Shown here piece after piece: positions 1-11,531 of a DNA stretch of 64,000 bases. Where the stretch lies: contig OX419759.1 in assembly GCA_948567375.1 (NCBI GenBank), positions 1,155,303 to 1,219,302 on the forward strand, given 5' to 3'. The notes beneath the pieces were generated by a model. That model did not search any database. It was not told where the DNA came from and worked only from the letters and a program-made list of their open reading frames with translations. This DNA comes from Lunularia cruciata. Its lineage: Eukaryota; Streptophyta; Marchantiopsida; Lunulariales; Lunulariaceae. The translations under genes and the position numbers were made by a program. The first letter of the stretch is position 1, and each line of letters begins with the position of its first letter.

Positions 1-2570
1 TCACTCTCTTCTTTGTTGGAGTAGTGGTCCAAATTGGAGGAGTGAGCTTCTTCTTGGTTTTGGGTACAACCACTTCTTCCTCCACAAGCATAAATTTGCC
101 TATCTTAGCAAATTTTGCATCTACTTCTTGATAATTCTTGATCAATTTCCCTTCCAATTGGCAGGTGAAGTACCATATAGGAGATAGTGGGCATGAAACC
201 TCCTTTGTCCTTCCTACTTTAGTAAATTAAGACCCATGTAGAAATGGATCATGAATGTGGCTAGGTATGTGGCTCCTCTTTTGTTCAAGAAATCTTAGTG
301 AAGGGTTCAAGCTTGTAAATAGAAGAACATGCAAGCCCAATTCATAAGTTCCCTCACATATATCTTATGGAAGAAAACTCCCTTACTATTTGTTAGTGAG
401 TTGTTCAAATGTGTTGGAACAACTTCATAACTACTTCAACTATCTCCCTTCAAGCTGGATCCTTATAATTGAAAACCCACCAACCATTGTTTTTATTATG
501 AAGCTCTCAAAAAAGTAAACTTGATCTTTACAATAAGCTCATTATTGGAGTACTTACTATTGATGGTCATCATCCTTGATGGGCCTTTATCTAGGCCCAT
601 AACATTCTTTCAATTCTTTTTGGTCTAGGCATAGGGGTTCCTTTTCAAATCTCCACTATTCTTCTCCTTCCTTACCATTGTCTCATGGATCATCTCAAAA
701 TCTATCAAATCCTAATTCTAGAGCAAGAATCCCAAATTCTTGCTCTATATCACTTCTCTCCCATAGAATATTGCCCACTGACTCTCCATTAGACTTCTAA
801 GGAGGGCTTTGGGAGCCTTTCTCATGGTTCCAAAATTAACACCATCTTTGCTCAACTACTAAAGAAATGAGGGTGAATGTGGTTTGGCTAAAATCTAAGA
901 AGGTTGGAAAGATGACCACTTGGTTGCAAATTTGAGCTGCACTTCCATAGTGTAATAGGATCAATGTTGTGAGAAATAGAAATCATCATTCCACATTTAT
1001 TTTATTGGTGAAGTTCTCAATCATTCTTCAACCAAAAGTGATTTGCCACTCCCGTGAGTCCATATCATGCACTTAATGTGTAATACCTCTCCCACATGTA
1101 GAATCTTCCTTCAATGGTCTTTTTTACTAAGGCAAATAACAAGCCAAATGCAAAAAATCTTCCTCAAAATGTTAACCATCCTTCTTGAAGTTAAAATGGT
1201 CTTCCTTGAACTAGGTCGTGGCACATTCAAAGGAGGAGTGTGGTTCTTGACATCTGTCAACATTGGGACAAATGGTGACTAGAGTGAACTCATTTGTTTG
1301 AGTTTTGGTCTTGGAAAAATTGCTTCTAGGCCAAAGATCCTTCTCTACATACATCTTTGCACTATTATTCTTCTCCATCAAAGACATTTTCCCTTTAGTC
1401 TTCTTTATCCCAATGTAGAATTTGGCATTCTTTGTCTAATTTACCTTTTAGCTTATGATCTCTACTTCAAGTTTTTGGCTTAATAGGCACAACCAAAAAC
1501 AATGTTATATTTAACTTCCTTTTTCACTAATGTAGTAACCTATCTTTTCCTTAAAAATAAAGATAAAATTTTACAAACAAAACTAATGCAAAAATGTTTG
1601 CACCATAGTTGGATCTAAAGCACATTATCTTCATCTTTGGTAGACAAACCTTTTGCCTAGATAGGGTTTACATCGTGCATATGATGGGATTTAACAACTA
1701 CCACACTTGATTGTCAATGATATTTTGGATGTTGGGCATTAATCTTAGATGAGAGGAGTGGTTGATTAGTCACATATGGTAGTGATGAACCTTGTTAGGT
1801 AGCTCAAAGTCACTTTACCCACACTTACGAGCTTTCTAGCCTCCATGCCCATGCTTATATAGATGGAGGTCCTAGACTTGTTTGGAACTCAAAGCTAGAA
1901 TAGTTTGTAAAGCCCAGTATCGATGAGAGAGAGTGGGCAATCCATACCAATATTATTATTGTGTCAGCAATATCAAAGGCATCCAAGACCTACTTGACCT
2001 ATGGACCTCACTATTTGACCTAGATTATGAGCCTTGGATTGGGTGAGCAACATAGTATGTGCTTGATAGGCATTGCCACTTGGACTCTTGTGAGGTTTAT
2101 GCTTATCAAGACAATTCAAGCATATGTTGGGGCCTAGACCAATTGGGCATGGTATTCTTGGGATACATCCAATGACTATTAGTGAGAGTGGTCTATGTGG
2201 AGTACATCCAAGTGAGCAAGGTCTACTTGGGATGCAACTAGAGGACATGTAGACCTTGCAACTAGAGTAGAGGAATTTGTTGCCCAAAGGTTGTGGAATT
2301 TAGCAATTGGAAGCATCATAACATTGCTCCCAAGGCTCCAGTGTAGCACCTAGTCAACACATCTTCCACTTCTACATCAATCACAAAGGATACTTGGGAG
2401 CCAAACATTGGACCCAAGCTTTGAAGAGAGGATAGATAGAGAGTTTAGATGTTCTTGAGGAGCTACATAAGTTGTTTTACCTTCAATATGAAGGATTTGG
2501 GTGCTCTAAAAGGACTTGTTATTTTGATTGAATTGACTTGTAATACACCAATTTTTTGATGTCCCTACAA
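1..2570. other. Decayed AT-rich repetitive DNA, no intact gene
   Basis: No intact gene is visible. On the - strand, positions 1 to about 230 translate openly into a basic, lysine-rich stretch (including LEGKLIKNYQEVDAKFAKIG), and weak coding-like text with many stops continues upstream to about 540. This looks like a decayed retroelement protein whose domain I do not recognise. The rest is AT-rich with only short open frames. Homology to the gypsy remnant downstream probably begins before 2,600, but its 5' LTR is not discernible. Confidence 0.4.
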
Positions 2571-2599
2571 ATATAGTGATATGGAGATATTCTTGATTC

Positions 2600-4987
2600 A
2601 AAGCCAAAGTAAAGACCATTTAGTGGTTGGTTTGGTGGATATTTCACATAGGGATACACTTCAACTACAATGGTGCCAGCCAAGAAGGATATGCATAGTA
2701 CCTACATAGATAGGCAGAAGTGTGAGATCATCATCATATGAACCAAAAAACAAGGGTTAATTGGTATAATATACTTACATTGGAGGAGATCTTTGATACA
2801 ATTGGGTATGCAAAGGTCTTAGGTACTTTGGGTTTTCAAGTAGGATATCATTAGTTGCTTATCAAGGAGGAGTACAAGTTGATGCCAATATTTTAGGCTA
2901 TTGATCCTCACTATAAGGATATATTGTATCATTGGTAGTTCTTACCATTTGGGTTAAAGAATGCTTTTGCCAAGTTCTAGAGAGTTATGGACAAGATCAT
3001 AACGGGATTGGATTTTACTTGGTGCTATATTGATGACATTTTGGTCTAAACCACTATTGTAGAAGAGCATATGAGACATTTGTTGGAGATTTTTGAGAGA
3101 TTGAGATCTCATGGATTCAAACTACATCCTAAGAAGTGCAGATTCTTCCAAAAGCAAGTTGAGTACTTGGGTCATACTATCTATCTTGGTGGACTTGGTG
3201 TTTAGTAGACTATGGTGGAAGCTATTGCACATATTCCTTGGCCTACAAATGTGAGTAGAGTCCAAGCATTCCTTGGATTGGAAAACTTCTATCATTGATA
3301 TGTTAGAGATTTGGTGTCCTTGTCAAGTCTTTGACAAAACTAACCAAGCTTACACATGAGTGGTGTTGGAGAGATAAGAAAGAGAGAATTTTTCTAGAGC
3401 TCAAGGAGATATTGATATCTTCCCTTATTCTTATGAGACTGATTACAAGACACCCATTATATCTTCATATTGATTGGAGTATGTTGGAGCTTGTAGCATT
3501 GCTTACCAAGAGGGATGATAAAGGAAAGGAGTTTGTGGTGGTTTATACTAGTCTTGTTGATCATTTAGCAGAGGTGAGTATAGTTCATATGAGAGAGAGT
3601 TCTTGGTAGCAATGTTGGCAATAGCACATTCTTGATGTTACTTGTTTGGTACCCTTTCACTCTTATCATTAATTGTCAACCATTGAAGTTGTTGATAAAG
3701 CTTTCAAGGAAGCTTGCACATGGGCTTTGATTTGATAAGAATATGGTTTCACAATTATCAACTTGGAGTGGTGAATCTTGATATAGATGGGTTGAGTAGG
3801 AACCCATGTACCAACCAACAAGATCATACTAGAGCATGTTGGCATGGTGAGATGAATAAAGAGATGGTGCCAAGTTGGAATGCATATGCTGTTCTATGTA
3901 TAGTTTTGAGGATTTAGTGTTTTCTCTCTCAATAGAGATAGAAGGAGCTATTGAGGTTTTAGATCTAAAGTGTAGAGATATTAATATGAATTATCAAGTC
4001 ATTCATGATGATATCTTAGTGATGAACTATTTTTGCAGTAGAGTTGTAGGTACACAATTGGTGCAAAGGAGAGAGATTGGTCCCTTAGCAAGCCAAGTGG
4101 TTTAGATTGGAAGGCAAACATCTTCTTTGGGTATGGGAGGATGGTAGGGTGTGAATAGTACCCCTTCCCATCTAAAAGACTACAATTGGAAAAACATGTT
4201 CATAAGGAACTAGGATATTTTGGAGTAAAGGTAAAAAGGATGACCACGCAGAAAAATGGAAGATGGGAAGACCCCATCAAGCCGAGTAAAGCAGATATTT
4301 TGGAGTAAAATAGATATATAACTTACTCTAGAGTCATTATTGGTGGTATGAAAACTAATATATAGTAGTTTTTCACTAAATGTAAGGTTTGTGATTGAGT
4401 TAGAGCATTATTCAATGTTCCTACACCACAATTACATCCACTACATATCATGGGGTTGGGTTACCATTAGAGTTTGGACTTTGTTGGACCTATAACATTG
4501 ACTATGAATCCACTTCAATCCACTTGGAGAAGTGGATTGAATTGGTGGCAATTCAAGACAAGTCTAATGAAGGGATAACTTACTTGTTCTTGGATCAGGT
4601 TCTTAGTCATTTTGGTGTGCCAACCAAGGTCTTGATTAATCAAGGTATAAAGTTCTCGAGAAAGTTTCAGATCTTGTCTGAAAAAGCCTTAATTGATCAC
4701 CATACTACCTTCCAAGATCACCCTAAGGTAGATCGTTTAGCAAAGAGAGTGGTTCAGGCAATGAAGAAAGGATTCTATAAGTATAGTTTATAGAGAGGTC
4801 ACTTAGGAGATGGGATCTTTGCTTACCTTGGTTGGCCATGGACTATTAGTTTAATTGATAAATCTCCTTAGCATCATTCTTTCTTTACTTTCTACTCTAT
4901 GGAAGAGATCCTCATTTACATATAGCCAATTTTTGTGATGTTATTATAGTTTTGGATGATCCAAATGTAGAGATGAGCATATGTTGC
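2600..4987 (+). pseudogene. Ty3/gypsy pol remnant (element B): RT, RNase H, integrase
   Basis: This is the decayed pol region of a Ty3/gypsy retrotransposon on the + strand. Reverse transcriptase is recognisable around 2,840-3,280: the catalytic stretch reads CYIDDILV near 3,030, followed by motifs such as HPKKCRFF and VEYLGHTI. RNase H-like text follows (3,331-3,609, with LYLHIDWSM and a VVYTSL segment). Integrase core pieces lie at about 4,440-4,790, including LSHFGVPTKVLINQG. Many stop codons and frame changes mean it cannot encode a protein. The integrase region is interrupted by the complete element A, because text continuous with it resumes at 10,615. A 64-bp LINE-tail insertion also sits inside it. 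Its own LTRs were not found. Confidence 0.75.
4230..4293 (-). mobile_element. 64-bp LINE 3'-tail insertion with 16-bp target duplication
   Basis: Short insertion matching the 3' terminal sequence of the LINE family at 28 kb and 52 kb (the complement of the GACCCCATCAAG and GGATGACCACGC region). It is flanked by a perfect 16-bp direct repeat, GATATTTTGGAGTAAA, at 4,214-4,229 and 4,294-4,309. A variable-length target duplication around a 3'-end-only fragment is the hallmark of target-primed reverse transcription with strong 5' truncation. It inserted into gypsy element B. Confidence 0.8.
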
Positions 4988-4992
4988 CAACA

Positions 4993-5404
4993 TGTAAAAG
5001 ACCGGAACCGAGGAGAGAAATAGGAGAATGGAAACTCACATTGGGACACCTGAATGAGGGAAAACTCCAAATGCCTAGCATGAGCTTTGGCTTTGGTATT
5101 TATAGGTAACATACAAGGCCCTTGAGAAGCTTCTCAAGAAGCTTCCTCAAGCCGCTTTCTTAGAGTGCAAGCCAAGTTAACTAGGAAGCTTCTCAAGAAG
5201 CTTCCTTCTAGAAGCCGCCTACTTGGCGTGCAAGCTAAGCTAGTTGGAAGCTTCTAGAAGCTACTTACTTAAGGTGCAAGCTAAGCTGACCAAGAAGCTT
5301 CCCAAGAAGCTTCCTAGATACTTCCGGAATATTCTAGGCTAATTTGTCTTATGTGCTACTTTGTAAGCCCGACTAACTTTGTCGCTAAACTCCATATTGT
5401 TACA
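4993..5404 (-). repeat. 3' LTR of element A (412 bp)
   Basis: Starts TGTAAAAGACC and ends ATTGTTACA on the + strand. It contains clusters of GAAGCTTC palindromes, including a three-unit heat-shock-type array at 5,247-5,259 (GAAnnTTCnnGAA), and a TATA box (TATAAATA on the - strand) at 5,097-5,104. It is 14 bp shorter than the partner LTR because one GAAGCTTC-containing segment is missing. Confidence 0.95.
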
Positions 5405-5416
5405 TATTCCCCCGCC
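5405..5416 (-). other. Polypurine tract of element A
   Basis: Directly inside the 3' LTR the - strand reads GGCGGGGGAATA. This is the expected position and composition for the plus-strand DNA primer of an LTR retrotransposon. Confidence 0.8.
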
Positions 5417-5634
5417 GCTAGTTGGTGACGTCCTCGTCGCCAGTGAAGCTTCAAATTCCTGGATGGCCGTCTGTGCATTCTGGAGGTGTGAAAGAGGCTC
5501 CCAGGTGGCATCATGAAGGGGATACCCTTTCCAAAGGACCTTGTACTCCGTATGTTGGCGACGGCCTCAAGGATACGATCAACTTTGTACTCCTCATGAT
5601 CATTGATAGGGATAGGAAGAGGAGGAGGTTGGAC

Positions 5635-6708
5635 TCAAGAGGAAAAGGAAGAGGGGTTAGGAACAAAGGGTTTCAACTTGGAAACATGAAAGACATGATG
5701 GATATGCATGTGACAAGGTAAAGCAAGACGATAAGCAACAGGAGAGACAATTTGGGTGATATCAAAGGGTCCTATCCAATTAGGGGTAAGTTTACGAACT
5801 TGGGTATCAAGTGGGAGAGGGAGGTTACTAGAGGATAACATGACTTTATCACCGACTTCGAAGGTGAGATCTTGACGATGGTGGTCCGCATATTGTTTTT
5901 GGTGATTCTGAGCAACAAGGAGCTGAGACTTGGCTTGTAGGAGAGATTGGGATATAGTGGTCAAGAATGTGGAAGTATGAGGAACCTGAGATGGAGGGGG
6001 AGCAAGAAGAGAATCTGGAACAAGCGGATCTTGGCCAAAATTGAGAAAGAAAGGAGAGAATCCGGTGCTTGCCTGTTTGGAATTGTTGTAGGAAAATTTG
6101 GCAACGGCAAGACATTCATCCCAATTGGTATGGTGGACATTGACAAAGGCACGCAACATATCCTCCAATGTATGATTTTCACGTTCGGTTTGTCCATCAG
6201 TTTGAGGATGATAGGCTGTGGACAAAACAAGCTTAGTGCCGAGTATCTGAAAGAGTGCTTGCCAAAACTTCCCGGTAAAGCGAGGATCATGGTCGGAGAT
6301 GAGTACACGTGGAATTCCATGATGCTTGAAGACATTGTTGAAGTAGATTTGCGCTAAGGTTGGAGCATCCACGGTATCACAGGTTGGTGCCAAGTGGATT
6401 TGCTTACTAAGCTTATCCACAAACACCACGATGGCGGTGTGTCCTTGTTTTGTCTTTAGCAAAGATGTGATGAGATCCAAGCTCACATGCTCCCAACGAG
6501 CTGATGGAACGGCAAGCGGTTGAAGGAGTCCACCCGGCTTCTGGTTGCTGGCCTTGTTACGATGGCAGCTCTCACACGATTGGACAAATTCTTGAACATC
6601 CCGTGTCATGTTGGGCCACCACCATTGACGTTGGAGGGTACCCAAGGTCTTGTCCACACCCATGTGACCAGCGATGGGTAAATCATGGGCTTCTTGAAGG
6701 CGCACAAG
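5635..6708 (-). pseudogene. Element A integrase
   Basis: Integrase part of the polyprotein, about 356 residues. The N-terminal zinc-binding region shows the paired cysteines CESCHRNK after an HxxxG-type segment. The catalytic core shows the acidic triad: Asp in SLDLITS, Asp in LISDHDPRF, and Glu in QTERENHTLED. The C-terminal GPF/Y-type module (WIGPFDITQI, AYRLALP, HHVFHVSKLKPF) is present and no chromodomain follows. It shares the reading frame of the RT-RNase H part and is separated from it only by a TGA stop at 6,711-6,709. About 220 bp of untranslated sequence follow to the polypurine tract. Confidence 0.9.
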
Positions 6709-8262
6709 TCAAAGATCACCTTTGGCTGGAACATAGATCCGGTCCACCTGGAATAGAAGGCCTTTCTTGAAGGAGAAGGTGTTGTACTCCTTGTCACCTG
6801 TTGTTAGTCGACTATGTACCATTTGGAAGAAGGGATCTTGCTGTAGAGCTAACCGAAACTCGTGATGAATCTTGGGATCAATTGACACCGTCGTAATTGC
6901 TGCCGCGATGAGAGGAAGAGACTTCAAATCAGGTCGTCGTGATAGAGCATCGGGGATGACATGGAACCGACCTGGTTTGTACTCAAGTTTGATGTCAAAC
7001 AATTGGAGTTGCTCTTCCCATCGATGATGTCGACTCTTCATGTGCTCTAGGTGTAAGGTCTGCAACAATGGCTTGTGATCAGTTCGCATGATCACTTGTT
7101 TCCCCAAGAGATAATGCCTCCATACCTTGGTGGCATATACCATTGCAAGTTGTTCCCGATCGCAAGCAGAGTAATTTCTTTCAGCTGTATTTAGTTGGCG
7201 AGACACAAAGGCAATAGGATGTAGTCCATCTGGAAATTCTTGTTGCAACACGGCTCCAATTGCAAAGTTAGAAGCATCAAAATCAACCACACAAGGTAGT
7301 TGAGGATCATATGGTTGAAGAATGGGTCTTGAAGACACCATATGCTTTAACTTCTGGAATGCTTCTTCATGCTTGGTAGTCCATTGGAAGCTCGAGTTCT
7401 TTCCCAAGAGGTCAGTCAATGGTGCAGCCATGTGAGCATAATAGTGGATGAACCGTCGGTAAAAACTGGCCAATCCATTGAATGCTCGTACTTCGGTAGC
7501 ATCCTTCGGGGTAGGCCAATCAGTAATGGCCTTGATCTTCTCTTCTTCCATCTTGATCCCCTCTGATGAGATCTTATGACCCAAGAAGGTAACCTCCTTC
7601 TGCCAAAAAGCACACTTTGACTTCTTGTAGTAAAATTTCCACTGTCGTAGTCGTCTTAGGACTTCTTGCACATGATTCTTGTGTTTTGCCTCTGTCCTAC
7701 TATAGATTAAGATATCATCTAAGAACACTACCACGGACTGATCCAATAGTCCTTCCAACACCCGATGCATCTGATCTATGAAGACTGCTGGAGCATTAGT
7801 GAGTCCGAAAGGTAGAACTCTCCACTCAAAATGTCCATACCTTGTGCAAAAGGCAGTCTTTTCCACGTCCTCTCCTTCAATAGGAATTTGCCAATAGCCG
7901 CTACAAAGATCTAGCTTGGAAAAGTAGCATACTCCACTTAATTGATCAAGCAAGTCATCGATCTGAGGCAAGGGATATGCATTCTTCACGGTTTGCTTAT
8001 TGAGCCCACGGTAATCAATATAGAAACAAAGTCTTCCATCCTTCTTTGGAACAAATAGTACCGGTACTCCCCACGGAGAGGTACTATGTCGTATGAAATC
8101 CTTCTCCAACAACTCTGTAAGTGTTGTTCGCAACTCCTCCAACTCCTTTGGTGAGAGCCGATAGATTGGTCTACTCACTAGAGTACTCCCTAGCAATAAC
8201 TCGATCTTGAAGGGCATACCTTGATCAAAGGGTAATCCCTTTGGCAGATCATCCGGAAACAC
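6709..8262 (-). pseudogene. Element A reverse transcriptase and RNase H
   Basis: About 517 open residues. The RT fingers and palm are clear: LFVPKKDGRLCF, then YRGLNKQT, then the catalytic VVFLDDILIYS near residue 181 and LGHKIS downstream. RNase H follows with VVDFDASNFAIGAVLQQ, SACDREQLA and RTDHKPLL, the acidic residues expected for the nuclease. The frame is shared with protease upstream, across a TAG at 8,277-8,275, and with integrase downstream, across a TGA at 6,711-6,709. The ancestral pol was therefore one continuous frame now broken by nonsense changes. Confidence 0.93.
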
Positions 8263-8274
8263 ATCTGCAAACTC

Positions 8275-8985
8275 CTAAACTATCCGATCAATCGTTGCTT
8301 GATACGGCACCTGGCCCTCCTCAGATTGTTCTTGTGCAATCGGCTTGATCCACACCACAAACACAGACTTATCTTCCTCCAAAGCTTGCTCTATAGCTGC
8401 TTTATTAACAAACTTCCCTTCTAGGGACTCATCTCTGTTCCAAGCTTGCTCCATGGTTGCCTTCTTGGCAAACTTCCCATCTTGGGACTCATCTCCCATC
8501 CAGATTTGCTCTATGGCTACCTTCTCAACAAATTTCCCATCTTGGGACTGACTATTCTTAGGTGTCTTACTCAAAGGTGCCAGACAACCTAATCGGAAAT
8601 TCCTACCTTGGTGTTGTACTTGAATTTGACGTCGGGTCCAATCGAATTGAACCTTATGACGTTCAAGCCAAGGTAGACCCAGGATGATATCATAGTGTAG
8701 AGGTGCCACTACAAACCTCATACACTCCAAATACTCCTTCCTAATCTTGAAGGTAATAGGACACGAGGTGCGGAATGCAGAACCCTTTCTGCCATCCGCT
8801 ATCATCAAACTACTTCCAAGCACTGGCCCGATAGGAATACCCAATTCCTTTGCTACTTGCATAGACATGCAATTCTTTGAACTTCCAGAATCAACCGAAA
8901 TCCTACAACCCCTATTAGATATCATACCTTGCAAGTGAAGCAGACTTGCATAGGTCGAGCCTTCAATCCCATTGGAACTAATCAA
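8275..8985 (-). pseudogene. Element A aspartic protease region
   Basis: Retropepsin-like segment with the active-site triad in ISVDSGSSKN (Asp at about 8,892) and a downstream ILGLPWL motif typical of plant Ty3/gypsy proteases. A less conserved linker follows with repeated EGKFVxKAxIEQ-type units of about 20 residues (three imperfect copies, about 8,400-8,560), a small internal repeat joining protease to RT. The frame ends at the TAG at 8,277-8,275 and then continues in the same frame into RT. Confidence 0.85.
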
Positions 8986-9095
8986 GCTCCCAGTAGTCGG
9001 CTCGAAATCTCCTACTAGGATTCCTCGTTTCCCTGATCATTCCGCTCCACAATCTCCACTTGGGCAACTTGTCGAGGTCATCCATTCTTAAGTGG

Positions 9096-9917
9096 ACATT
9101 CAGCAATACGATGCCCCAATTGGCGACAATAAAAACAACCACCATTTTGTCATAGTTTCTCCCTGTCTGCCATGCCTAGTGGCCTTCGTTGAATTGCATC
9201 AATCTCCATTGGTGCTGGCTCCTCCACTTGTGTGTAGTGTATTGGTAGGCTTTGTGGGGGTCGAGGTCAAGACCAAGTTGTTGCCACCAAGGAATCAAAA
9301 CGTTCGGCCAACCGCATGGCTTCCTCCAAGTGTTGTGGCTCTCGCATAGTTACCTCCAATTTAGTTCTTGCCTTCAAGCCCCTCACAAATTGATCCAGAG
9401 CTTCACCTTCCAAAATATCTGGAATTTGCATGATGGTGTTTTGGAACTGTGTGATGTAACTTCTTACAGAGCCAATCTGTTTCAACTCTGCCAACTTATC
9501 CCGTGTAGCTTGTGTGGCATTTATAGCTTGGAACCGACTGATTATTGCGCTCTTGAATTCTGCCCATGTCAAGATTGGTGCAACCATTTGTCGTTCAGCT
9601 CGCTCCACTTGAAATCTCCACCATAGCTTTGCTACTCCATCCAATTGGCTAGAAGCCAAGAGAATCTGTTTTCACTCATCTTGTAGATTGGTAGCTTCAA
9701 AATAATGTTCACAATCAAACACAAAATTCTCCATTGCACCCGGGAGATTCTTACCTTCAAATACCTTGGGTTTAGGGAATCTGATCCGATCTTCTCCTTG
9801 TCGAATTGGTACTCCCTCCACCTGCTCTTGTCATCGAAGATCTTGTTCATCCAACAATTGAGTAAGGTGCTCAATTTGTTGTTGCATTGCCAGGATAACA
9901 TTAGGTATTTCCGCCAT
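9096..9917 (-). pseudogene. Element A gag with CCHC zinc knuckle
   Basis: Gag starts with an ATG at 9,917-9,915 and opens with a short coiled-coil-like, Gln-rich stretch. The retrotransposon gag core is clear at 9,659-9,267 (DGVAKLWWRF, FKSAIISRF, LKQIGSVRSYITQF, DQFVRGLK). A zinc knuckle of form C-x2-C-x4-H-x4-C lies at 9,137-9,096 in a different frame. The region carries at least two TGA stops (one at 9,833-9,831) and a frame change, so it is inactive. Confidence 0.85.
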
Positions 9918-10175
9918 GGTTGCTCCTCTATCACACCACTCTCAATCTATCTAATTTATTAACACATAGAAACAACACATCCACCTTTCTCCATAAGTGA
10001 CAACCGGAAGTATCAAGGGTTCCTCAAACACAGTGATCATATGTAGAAAATCTTGTCCAAAGTGCGAGGTGATGAACTGTCTGAAACGATGCTTGGGTAG
10101 TATTTAGACGCAAAAATCCCAATGGTTTGGTGGAAGTGGATTTGGTGGTCCATAAATTCCATCCACCCCATTCTT

Positions 10176-10187
10176 GCTCTGATACCA
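10176..10187 (-). other. Primer-binding site, initiator Met tRNA
   Basis: Immediately inside the 5' LTR, after one spacer base, the - strand reads TGGTATCAGAGC, the standard complement of the 3' end of plant initiator methionine tRNA. It fixes the element's orientation and 5' end. Confidence 0.93.
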
Positions 10188-10188
10188 A

Positions 10189-10614
10189 TGTAAAAGACCG
10201 GAACCGAGGAGAGAAATAGGAGAATGGAAACTCACATTGGGACACCTGAATGAGGGAAAACTCCGAATGCCTAGCATGAGCTTTGGCTTTGGTATTTATA
10301 GGTAGCATACAAGGCCCTTGAGAAGCTTCTCAAAAAGCTTCCTCAAGCCACTTTCTTAGAGTGCAAGCCAAGTTAACTAGGAAGCTTCTCAAGAAGCTTC
10401 CTTCTAGAAGCCACCTACTTGGCATGCAAGCTAAGCTAGTTGGAAGCTTCCAGAAGCTTCCTTCTAGAAGCTACTTACTTAAGGTGCAAGCTAAGCTAAC
10501 CGGGAAGCTTCCCAAGAAGCTTCCTAGATACTTCCAGAATATTCTAGGCTAATTTGTCTTATGTGCTACTTTGTAAGCCCGACTAACTTCGTCGCTAAAC
10601 TCCATATTGTTACA
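10189..10614 (-). repeat. 5' LTR of element A (426 bp) with TATA box and heat-shock-type motifs
   Basis: The LTR that drives transcription of element A. On the - strand a TATAAATA box lies at 10,300-10,293. About 140 bp upstream of it, at 10,443-10,460, is a perfect four-unit array GAAnnTTCnnGAAnnTTC, with a further TTCnnGAA at 10,462-10,469. Several other GAAGCTTC palindromes are spread over the U3 part. The order of HSE-like array then TATA is that of a heat-inducible promoter. Confidence 0.93.
10443..10460. promoter_or_regulatory. Perfect four-unit heat shock element in the 5' LTR
   Basis: The sequence is GAAGCTTCCAGAAGCTTC, i.e. GAA-nn-TTC-nn-GAA-nn-TTC with no mismatch, the consensus bound by trimeric heat-shock factors. 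It lies about 140 bp upstream of the LTR TATA box. Function is inferred from sequence only. Confidence 0.6.
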
Positions 10615-11531
10615 CAACACGTAAAGATCTTTTGGAGAGTGATGTTAATGGCCTTTGAGAACTTAGAAATTACTCAACATATTGATACATTGTGTTATGC
10701 TACTATTCAAGGAGGAGATTATATACCCTTGATCTACCCTTGATCCATCTAAGTGATATTTGGAATAAATTACATTAACAACACTTGATGTGACCACAAA
10801 TTGCACTATCTTGAGAGTGCATGAGGTTTTGCTTTCTAGACTCCTCATCATAGTGTTGTTTGGAAGGATAATGTGCACAATTGTATGCCATGCTACCTCC
10901 TAAACATTGATGGCACCATGGAATCAAGCATGCCATGCCACCTCCTAAACATTGATGGCACTATGGACCCAAGCTTGGTAATTGTACGTGTAGGCTTGTG
11001 ATGTATGTTAGGTGGCTCATTTGATAGAGTTACTATTATGTTGGTGTGTTATAGTTGTTTGAGAGGATGGCATATGGTATGATTTACTCCTCCACTCATG
11101 TTGATCCCTCAAGGATTATGGCTATGTCCTCAATGTACTTAATCTATAGCCATTTCACTCCTTATGTGGTATAGATTATAAACAAGCAACTAATAATAGG
11201 GCTCAATAACACCTAACCTCCTATTCTTTGCCCACCATATGGCATATCATATACTTGGAATAGATGGCTATTTGGGGTTAGAGGGACCTAACAACCAATT
11301 AGTGAGGCAATTGTGATACTTTAGATTTCATATGTGACTTCTATATGAATTGTACTTCTATAGTGTATGATGATGACAATGATTTATGTTATGTAACAAT
11401 GTATATATGCACAACAATTGTCATGAAATTTTTAGCATCAAAGCTAATTTGCTTGGATATTTAAGTTTGCATCAATCCAACACTTGTAATCACAAATGCA
11501 AAATACTACCAACACTACAATTCTTCATAGA
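10615..11531 (+). pseudogene. Continuation of element B downstream of the nested insertion
   Basis: Text resuming after element A continues the broken integrase of element B (HVKIFWRVMLMAFENLEIT), then decays into AT-rich sequence. It contains a 45-bp tandem duplication (10,889-10,933 and 10,934-10,978). No 3' LTR of element B was identified. Confidence 0.55.
10889..10978. repeat. 45-bp tandem duplication
   Basis: Two adjacent 45-bp units starting CATGCTACCTCC and CATGCCACCTCC, with a few substitutions between them. Confidence 0.85.

Larger units (their letters stand above)
4993..10614 (-). mobile_element. Complete Ty3/gypsy LTR retrotransposon (element A), nested in element B
   Basis: A 5.6-kb element bounded by two LTRs that begin TG and end CA, with a perfect 5-bp target duplication CAACA at 4,988-4,992 and 10,615-10,619. 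Read on the - strand the order is 5' LTR, primer-binding site for initiator-Met tRNA, gag with a CCHC knuckle, protease, reverse transcriptase, RNase H, integrase, polypurine tract and 3' LTR. RT before integrase defines Ty3/gypsy. The two LTRs differ by about 11 substitutions by eye, all transitions, plus one 14-bp indel, so the insertion is fairly recent but not new. Gag and pol carry several stop codons, so this copy is not autonomous. It lies inside the integrase region of element B. Confidence 0.95.

Noticed and set aside
5947-6357. 136-residue + strand frame over the integrase
   Set aside because: Shadow of the - strand integrase, which has all catalytic motifs.
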